The notes under the pieces are model-generated. The model searched no databases, was not told the DNA's origin, and saw only the letters and a program-made list of their open reading frames with translations. Of a DNA stretch of 64,000 bases, positions 56,910 to 64,000 are shown piece after piece. Each line of letters starts with the position of its first letter. Positions within the stretch are counted from its first letter, which is position 1. Made by a program: the position numbers and the translations under genes. Source of the DNA: Coenobita brevimanus (Eukaryota > Arthropoda > Malacostraca > Decapoda > Coenobitidae); assembly GCA_032717465.1 (NCBI GenBank), contig CM064666.1:4220028-4284027 (forward strand), read 5' to 3'.

Positions 56910-57340
56910 TATTTTGGGCAGCCAAAACTACACCTTCAAATCGAACCAAAATTGGCACAGAAATCACAAAAAATTCGCTGATGTGAAAAAACTTGGTCCC
57001 ATATCGATTGAAAGACTTTTACTATAATTAATGAAAGATCACATTTTGATCAAAAAACGCCACTCCCGGCACCCGGCATAGGATCTCCGTAGAATTTTTT
57101 GCCCATAGGTACAACTAAAATAATTATACTATAGCAGCAGCCGTGTGTCTGTGGGTGTATTTAGGACTTGCGTTCGGACAACTTGGGTTCCATTCCCGAA
57201 GTTGCAAATAACACGATCAATTGGTTAGCTGCAAAAAATCCAAGTGACAACGTTACACTAGAGCAGCAGATAAACGCGACAGCCGTCTGCAGAAGCAAGT
57301 GCGAGGGGTCCGAAGGGCCCACGAGCAATCATGGGGCTAA
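56851..57340 (+). mobile_element. Copy of the tRNA-derived repeat seen at 11728-12299
   Basis: Absent from arm A. It contains a (TG)n run (56873-56906), the block around GGGCAGCCAAAACTACA and AAAACTTGGTCCCAT, the TTGGGTTCCATTCCCGAAG B-box region at 57180-57200 and the following body to AGTGCGAGGGGTCC. These match the reverse complement of 11728-12249 in order. The tRNA head's 5' part is replaced by a second ACTATAGCNNNAGCCGTGTG word (57128). Confidence 0.65.
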
Positions 57341-57524
57341 GAACGAAGAACTGGAAGCAAATATGTGGCGTGAGAGGAGGAGGAGAGGAGGAAGATAAAT
57401 ATGGTGATGGGGTAAGACAAGCGGGAGAGTAATGGACGGAAAACAGGAAGAGATAAGAGGAGAGAGAGGGGAATCCATAAACCGATGGGGGAATGACTGG
57501 AGGTGGAGGTGAGAGTTTATGATG

Positions 57525-57531
<7 letters not shown>

Positions 57532-57558
<27 letters not shown>
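57532..57558. repeat. (AG)n microsatellite (arm B)
   Basis: Counterpart of the (CT)n at 16600-16631. 57341-58153 is otherwise non-coding arm sequence. Confidence 0.93.
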
Positions 57559-57561
<3 letters not shown>

Positions 57562-58153
57562 TGGTTAACATATGATAAAACTGCAAGAGGAGAGAAGATG
57601 TAAGGGTGATTCTGCAAATCATTGTTGGCTTGGATCTCCTAATGACCCTTGGTACACACTACTCTACACTACATCGGTATACTACATAATAAATCCATAC
57701 CTGAACACCATAATTTAATAATACTTTCCATATAATCCACGTAACACTAAAGAGGCGGTAATGTAAGGCTGTGGACTTTTACTGATCTCCAGTGCAAATG
57801 AACACAAATATCTCAGGGCAGAGCACATTTTTACACCACAACAGAACACCATATTTTGCATGCACTGTCTTAATTCCCATGGAAATACTCTCATCAAGGA
57901 TGTGGTGTGATGAGGTTAGGGTGTTGAACTGTTCCTCCGTACAACCAAACACTAACATCTCGCTTTCACCTCATAATAACTCGATAAACACCTTATTTTA
58001 AAAATACTGTCCTGATTTCAACATAACCTGTATAGGAAGAAAGTCACACAATGAAGCGAGGGTATTTTTCTAATTCTTTATAAACCCAATGACGAAAACA
58101 TCGCGTACACCATTTGAGATCATCATACCGGAACAACATTTCTGAAAGTAGAG

Positions 58154-60904
58154 TAATAGGGATGTGCGTTGAGCGAGAGATGGCGATTGGAAGTACCCTG
58201 TTTGAGAAGAAAGATATTTATAAGTATACATGAGTGAGACAGGAGGGTGGAAGGGTTGTTGATAGAGCATTGATGGATTATGTGGTTGTGTCTAGGAATG
58301 TAATAGGAAGATTGTTGGATGTGAGAGTTCTGAGAGGGGAGGGAGGTGGTATGTCTGACCACTACCTGGTGGAGGGAAAGTTAAGAGTAGGTAAGAGATG
58401 GGTGAGAGCTAGGAGAGTTCGGTGTGGCAGGGAGGCGTTGAAAGTGAATGAATTGGATAAAAGAGAGAAAATGATGGAGTATCAGAAGTTGAAAGATGAG
58501 TGGAACGCACTGAAAGATCAGGAAAATGGCAGTGTGGAGGAGGAATGGCAGTTGTTTATGAGTGCTGTGGTGGGGCATGCATAAGAGGTGTGTGATGCGA
58601 GACGAGTGGGTGGTGGTGTAAGAAAAGGAAGTGAATGGTGGTGCGAGGAAGTGAGTATGACTGTGGCTGAGAAGAGACGTGCATATAAAGTGTGGCTGCA
58701 GAGGAAGGATGAGGTGTCATATGAGAGGCATAAGGAAAAGAGGAATAGGGCGAGAAGGGCTGTGTGTGATGCTAAAATGGCAGCAGATGAGAGACTGGGT
58801 AGGCGGTTGACTGAGAATTTTCAACAGAATAAGAAAATGTTTTGGAAGGAGGTGAAAAGGGTGCAAAAGGGAGAGTCTGGGAAGGAAGAGCGAGTAAAAG
58901 CAGAGGATGGAAGGATGTTAACTGAGATGGATGCAGTAAGGAAGAGATGGGCTGAGTATTTTGAAAGACTGTTAAATGTAGAAGAGGAAAGGGAGGCTGA
59001 GATTGTGGCAGATGGAAGGGTGCAAGGAATAAATGTGTTGGGAGAGTTGAATGACTCTTTGATCATGAAGGAGGAAGTGCAGGAGGCAGTAAAGGAGATG
59101 AAAACAGGGAAAGCTGCAGGTATGGATGGGTGTGCTGTGGAATGCCTGAAGGGTGGTGGAGCGACTATTGTTGACTGGTTAGTAAGATTGTTGAATGTGT
59201 GCTTTGTGAAAGGTATGATGCCAATTGACTGGGCAAGTGCTTGTGTGGTCCCACTGTATAAAGGCAAGTGTGATAAGTATGAATGTACGAGCTGTAGGGG
59301 TATAAGTCTGTTGAGTGTTGTAGGTAAGGTGTATGGTAGAGTGTTAAGAGAGTTAGAGAGGATACAGAGGGAGTGCTTGGTGATGAACAGTGTGGCTTTA
59401 GGAGAGGGAGGGGATGCGTGGATCGGGTGTTTGCTGTGAGACAAATGTGTGAAAAGTATTTAGCAAAAGGCAAGGAAGTGTTTTGGGCATTCATGGATTT
59501 AGAGAAAGCGTATGATAGAATTGATAGGGAGGCTTTGTGGACTGTTTTATGATTGTATGGACTTGATGGTAAGTTACTAAAAGGGGTGAAAAGTTTTTAT
59601 GTAAATAGTAGAGCGTGTGTAAGAGTGGGAAATACTGTGAGTGATTGGTTTCCCGTGAAAGTGGGGCTGCAGCAAGGTTGTGTGATGTTGCCATGGTTGT
59701 TTAATATTTATATGGATGGTGTTGTAAGGGAGGTGAATGCAAGTGTTAGGTGGTGGTCTGAGTCTGGTGAATGTTGATGGTAGAGAGTGGAATCTGAAGC
59801 AGCTGCTGTTTGCAGATGATACTGCACTGGTGGCTGATTCAGAGGAGAGATTGAGACAGTTGGTAGAGGAGTTTGGAAGGGTGTGTGAAAGGAAGAAATT
59901 GAAAGTAAATGAGAATAAGAGTAAAGTGATGAAGTGTACGAAGTTGGTAGATGGTAGAAGGATGAATATAGTTTTGAATGGTGAGTTGCTTGAGGAGGTA
60001 GAGTGTTTTAAGTATTTAGGGTCACATGTTGCTGTGGATGGAAGAATAGATACAGAAGTGAAGTTTAGAATGAATGAAGTAGGAAAGGTGCTGGGAGGAA
60101 TGAAAAAAAAAAAAGTGTTTAGATGTCGTTCGTTTAGAATGGAAATAAAGAGAAGGCTGTATGAGGGTGTTGTGGTACCGACTGCGTTATATGGGGCTGA
60201 AACATGAAATATGGGTGTAGAAAAGAGGAAAAGTTTGAATGTAATGGAGATGAGGTGTCTGAGGAGTATGTGAGGAGTGACGCATATGGATCGAGTGAGA
60301 AATGATTAAGTGCGAGGGAGAACTGGCGTTGTTCGGGAGATGGCTGATTGAGTTGAGCAGAGGGTGTTGTGATGATTTGGACATATGGAGAGAATGGATA
60401 ACGAGCAATTGGTGAAAAAGATAACTAGATCTGATGTGAGAGGTGTAAGACTGAGAGGGAGACCACGAATAGGACGGATGGACAGTGTGAAGAGAGCGCT
60501 GGATGCGAGAGGGATGTCTGTTGAGCAAGGAAGAGTGGCTGTGCGTGACAGAATCAAATGGAGAGAAATTGTGAATGAATTAATGATGAGGCAGCCCTGA
60601 GGGATATTCTCCCGCATTTGGTCTAATCAGCTGATCAGGTCAGGTGTGGGTAAGGGGATGGGTCTATTATGATATGGCAGGGGTAAACCAGCTCTGCTGT
60701 CGGGCCCTGCTGTGGATGTCACTGATTGCACTGCGCAGTTGACCCTCGGGCGGTGTGGTGCGGTGAGGATCTGTCCTTTCTCCCCTTTGGGGCTAAGATG
60801 CGAATAAATGTGTTTCAGTGGATGAGTAAATTGGGAGTGTGTCGTCCTGTCTCGGCTACGTCTCTTTCCTTTGGGGAAGCAGCCTAGGTATATAGATAGA
60901 TAGA
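58154..60904 (+). pseudogene. 5'-truncated RTE-type LINE, second family (RTE-2)
   Basis: Flanked by a 5 bp target duplication, TAGAG (58149-58153 and 60905-60909), and ending in a TAGATAGA tail. It starts within the endonuclease C-terminus (TLFEKKDIYKYT, ALMDYVVVS, MSDHYLVEGKLRVG). The linker and reverse transcriptase follow: AVKEMKTGKAAGMDGCAVECL (59090-59150), VPLYKGKCDKYECTSCRGISLLSVVGKVYGRVL, FMDLEKAYDRIDREALW, VKVGLQQGCV and the catalytic FADD near 59808. The RTE C-terminal blocks come last (CFKYLGSHVAVDGRIDTEV, WFGHMERMDNEQLVKKI). Frames break near 58584, 59385, 59549, 59750 and several times after 60205. About 300 bp of 3' UTR precede the tail. It is clearly distinct from RTE-1. Confidence 0.88.
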
Positions 60905-61136
60905 TAGAGTGTCCTAATTGTCAATCTATCCAACATGTGAAGGAAGGTTGTACTGTGGGTCAAGTTTCTTCTCTGACCCTTAATGCAACCAAACAATAGC
61001 GTCTCACGTACACCATATGCACACCAGAGGAATTTTGCGTATGAACTACTTAAAGACCTTCAGTTTGATGACGCACATTGTATTTTATTCTGGCTGCTCA
61101 TCTACGGCTTTTTTTCGGTTGAGAGGAGATGTCAAA

Positions 61137-61139
<3 letters not shown>

Positions 61140-61176
<37 letters not shown>
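61140..61176. repeat. (CA)n microsatellite (arm B)
   Basis: Counterpart of the (TG)n at 15675-15767. Confidence 0.95.
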
Positions 61177-61179
<3 letters not shown>

Positions 61180-61394
61180 CACTTTCGCGCACAAACATAG
61201 ACCTCCCCCCGAGCACAAACACTGAAGAGAAAGTGGATGAAAAAGGCAAAGTGGATGTAAGAGTGTTTAAGGAACCACAAGGATAGAAGTATAAGAGTGG
61301 TAATGTAGTTGTCCTGATACAGAAGCAAGGAGAAGGGGATAATCACAGTAGAAGTATACTGCAGTCGGTTTCATGCTAGACTGCGCCAGTCTGT

Positions 61395-61540
61395 CTCCGA
61401 GTATCTACACACAAAAATTCACCTCTGTGGCGCCCTGTTCTCTGCCATTTCACTGCCCTCCCCCCAACTCACACACACATCCTTTCTCATATATCTTTCC
61501 ACTCCATCCTTTCATCACATCAAATGATATTAATAAACTT
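61395..61540 (-). pseudogene. RTE-1 3'-end relic (arm B)
   Basis: Inverse of the relic at 15338-15455. The words GCCATTTCACTGCCC and CTCATATATCTTTCCACTCC match the complement of the RTE-1 3' end. Confidence 0.6.
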
Positions 61541-61906
61541 GAGATTAAAATGAAGATGAAAAAGAAAGAAAGAAACCGGATCTTTGCCAGATTCTAATAT
61601 TTTTAAATTGTGAAAACAAAACAAACTTCGTTCAAACTAATCCCTTTTCGGGTATAATGAGAGAAAACCACAAACATATTTCTGAGAGGAACTACTAACC
61701 ATAGACCAATCGGCCTATATCCAGTTATGCTCTTGTCTTCTGTTTGAAGTAGAGATGGTAGAAACATATAAGATAATAACAACAATAGATAGCTCCCGTA
61801 AGAGTGTGACTAGACTACAAGAATCACACAAGGAGCAACAGAGAAAGAGAGCTGTGGATGAGGAAAAGGGGGGGGGGGTAAGGCAATGAGGTTGAGGATA
61901 AGAGTA

Positions 61907-61910
<4 letters not shown>

Positions 61911-61960
<50 letters not shown>
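61911..61960. repeat. (TG)n microsatellite
   Basis: Perfect TG run of about 50 bp. Confidence 0.95.
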
Positions 61961-61961
<1 letters not shown>

Positions 61962-62146
61962 AGAGCCATTGCCCGAATTCAGCTGGGGAACTGTCACAAG
62001 GACTTCATAGTTTTCACCCGGTCTGGAGGCGGAGGTTGAGTCCAGGGCAATATTTAGAGGTGAAGGCCGAGGTCTTGAAAATGTGGTCTTGTGACCGAGG
62101 CCACGAGATCGAGCCAAGGCCTGAGCCTCTTGCTTTATTTCTCAAA

Positions 62147-62152
62147 CACACA

Positions 62153-62238
<86 letters not shown>

Positions 62239-62254
62239 CTCTCCCTCTCTCTCC

Positions 62255-62290
<36 letters not shown>
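62147..62290. repeat. (CA)n and (TA)n compound microsatellite
   Basis: A CA run with one CC interruption to 62236, a CTCTCTCC spacer, then a TA run. Confidence 0.95.
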
Positions 62291-62295
<5 letters not shown>

Positions 62296-62578
62296 CAGAA
62301 ACTTTACTTTCTCCTTGAAGAAATATATGGAAACTGACCACAAGACATACTTTCGTATGTTACATCTTACATCTCTAGTCGGAGTGGCACAGAAACATGA
62401 GTCTGGAGGGTTATTAACACCTACGGCAACGAGGGGAACACAGAACAAAGACCGAGGGGGCAGGTAGGGATCAGCAGTCATTGATTGCTACAAGAGATTA
62501 CGGCATATCATTTTAATCCTTGGACCACCAGGTAAAGTATTAGAAGCACAGCCTTGGAAGCCAACTTTTGTAGGTTGG

Positions 62579-62925
62579 GAATCCAAGATGGCATCCAAGA
62601 TAGCTGCCATATTTATAAATATTCATAAGTTGGTCATAATTTGCAGTAATTTTAAGTGTAATACAGGTTTTGTAGTTTTTATAGGGAAAAGAAATTCTTT
62701 TTCGATAATTTCAAAGTAATCTAACATACCTTTACCTGTAAAATCAACTACTGTAAGCTTGAAATCTAAGATGGAGTCATAAGATGGCTGCCATATTTGT
62801 AATGTTCATAAGTTGGTGATACTTTACACTAATTTCAGTGTAAGTTTTCTATGGTTTCTAGGGAAAAGAAATTCATTTATGATAATATTAAAGTAATGTG
62901 ACATACCTTTTCCTGTAATTACCCT
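62579..62925. repeat. Two diverged tandem units of ~180 bp
   Basis: Units start near 62579 and 62761. Both contain AAGAT(A/G)GCTGCCATATTT, CATAAGTTGGT, GGGAAAAGAAATTC and CATACCTTT in the same order. Confidence 0.8.
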
Positions 62926-62934
62926 CCATCCTTA

Positions 62935-63990
62935 TTTAATGAGGATGGCACAATGCGAGCAAGTGGAACAAAATTAAATCTTATGAAGGCTATAAAGGAG
63001 GATACTGACATAAGCAGTTGTGAAAAATTGCCACCGTTCGACAAAAATGCTCATCAGTGGTCGATGTCGTGCACTGGGTTCAGCGTTTGTCATTTGTGGT
63101 AGATAGAAAGTTCTCTGCCACTGCACTTTGATACATTCAAGTAATTCTCAGTGAATCCAAGGTAATGCAGTGGCTGTTCATCTTTGTTTTGATCGCGACT
63201 GACGTCCAAGTATGAACGAAGCAAGACAGATGAGGACTGGTAAGTCAATAACAGTAAAAATATTTTATATGTAAGACCAGCACAAAGCACCAGATCTTTC
63301 ACAGTTCTTTATTTTTTCTACAATCAAAGTACAGTTACTCGCCTACTTTTGTGATATATAGTGTCAACTCCAGTCTTCAGGTTCTGATAGCGCCAAAATT
63401 TGTCTGGGTGGTGGTTTCATTGAAGAAACAATGTTGCAAAGTCGAAATGTAGCTGCAGTCCCTGTCCTGGAATCAGTACATGAAGAGACAGACGCTCGTA
63501 TTATTTTGCATGCTCTGTATAGTTTTCAAGAAGACAAAGTTCATCAGGTTACTGTTCATTCAAGTGATACATATGTTATTCCCCTCTGTCATTATTATGA
63601 ATCCACCATGTTGAAATCTTTCCAAACTTCGGATCAAGACAACAACGGACATTTACTTTCCCATACATGACATCATCAAAGCACTGCAACTACACAGATG
63701 CCTCTCACTTCCAATTGTTCACAGTTTAAGTGGCAGGGATACCACCAGCAGTCCCTTTTATTTATTCATTTTTATTTTTTTACCAGCAAAAAATGATGGT
63801 TAGCAGCAAGTAGAGAAATTCACCTGGATGTTTTGGAAGACTTTGGCAGTGACAGCAATTCTATCATATCTGAAGATATTATCAATCAGGATAGGAAGTT
63901 ACTTGTCACCGTATACACAAAGAATGACTAGATGTCAGATGTTTCTCTGAGTGAGATTTGCAGTCAAAAAATTTTTACCAGCGAAACCAC
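62935..63990 (+). pseudogene. Relic of a repeat-associated protein of unknown function
   Basis: Three separated coding remnants read in plus-strand order. The first, near 62935-63060, is EDGTMRASGTKLNLMKAIKEDTD. The second, 63431-63670, has SVHEETDARIILHALYSF followed by VHSSDTYVIPL. The third, in another frame near 63650-63745, has IHDIIKALQLH and LPIVHSLSGRDTTSS. The motifs resemble a large metazoan family of uncharacterised proteins with an EEADTR...LLHA, SPDTDV and ALSGCDTTS signature that is frequent near mobile elements. This is from memory and not checked by search. The lower half (63085-63300) holds no matching piece, so either an insertion or an intron separates the remnants. Broken frames and the window edge prevent calling a gene. 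Confidence 0.45.
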
Positions 63991-64000
63991 ATTTATCATG

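Larger units (their letters stand above)
48590..61565 (-). repeat. Arm B of the inverted duplication, expanded by insertions
   Basis: Reverse counterpart of 15290-19965. Segments colinear with arm A are 48590-51294, 56671-56850, 57341-58153 and 60905-61565. The gaps are a 5'-truncated RTE-1 containing a Jockey (51295-56670), a tRNA-derived repeat (56851-57340) and RTE-2 (58154-60904). Target duplications at the RTE insertions confirm that they entered pre-existing arm sequence. Confidence 0.85.
61566..62578. other. Non-coding, beyond arm B, with microsatellites
   Basis: A poly-G run at 61868-61877, (TG)n at 61911-61960, (CA)n at 62147-62236 and (TA)n at 62262-62290. The remaining sequence shows no gene or repeat shared with the window. 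Confidence 0.6.

Noticed and set aside
63090..63302. 70-residue minus-strand frame with a hydrophobic stretch
   Set aside because: No recognised family, lies between remnants of a plus-strand relic, and has no support as a gene.

Overview
This window looks like intergenic, repeat-dense DNA from an invertebrate nuclear genome, most likely an arthropod. A decapod crustacean is my best guess, based on very long (CA)n, (GA)n and (TA)n microsatellites and on RTE, Jockey and Ty3/gypsy elements. I find no host protein-coding gene, rRNA gene or convincing functional tRNA gene. Almost all recognisable coding sequence belongs to retrotransposons, most of them broken. Many apparent open frames are translations of microsatellites or purine tracts. 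The organism call is inference.

Layout. 1-1655: eroded Jockey LINE (minus). 1656-4390: non-coding DNA with microsatellites. 4390-11525: two RTE-type LINE copies (family RTE-1, minus); the second is split by a 4.1 kb non-coding LTR element (6867-10955) that carries a ~200 bp minisatellite. 11526-15290: microsatellites, a tRNA-derived repeat and an 800 bp purine tract. 15290-19965: arm A of an inverted duplication. 20085-26909: a decayed gypsy element (minus, gypsy-2) interrupted by an RTE-1 copy (23391-26595). 26915-27540: Jockey-type fragment. 28137-29448: tRNA-like repeat and an LTR remnant. 29454-33846: a compact 4.4 kb gypsy element (minus, gypsy-1) with 324 bp LTRs, a 5 bp target duplication and an intact pol. 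33905-35365: a third RTE family. 36389-38304: internally deleted RTE-1 with a 10 bp target duplication. 39314-46845: a 7.5 kb LTR retrotransposon with 1018 bp, almost identical LTRs. 46921-48588: RTE-derived and tRNA-derived short elements. 48590-61565: arm B, the inverse of arm A, expanded by later insertions (RTE-1 with a Jockey nested inside, a tRNA-derived repeat, RTE-2). 62579-63990: a tandem repeat and a relic of a repeat-associated protein.

The most notable element is 39314-46845. Its 1650-residue polyprotein is clearly Ty3/gypsy-like in sequence, but its integrase lies before reverse transcriptase/RNase H. That is the Ty1/copia order, known to me from the Gmr1 group described in deuterostomes. 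The target-site duplications and nesting give a relative history: duplication of A/B, then RTE-1 into arm B, then Jockey into RTE-1, with RTE-2 also entering arm B after the duplication. I see no new non-transposon system here.
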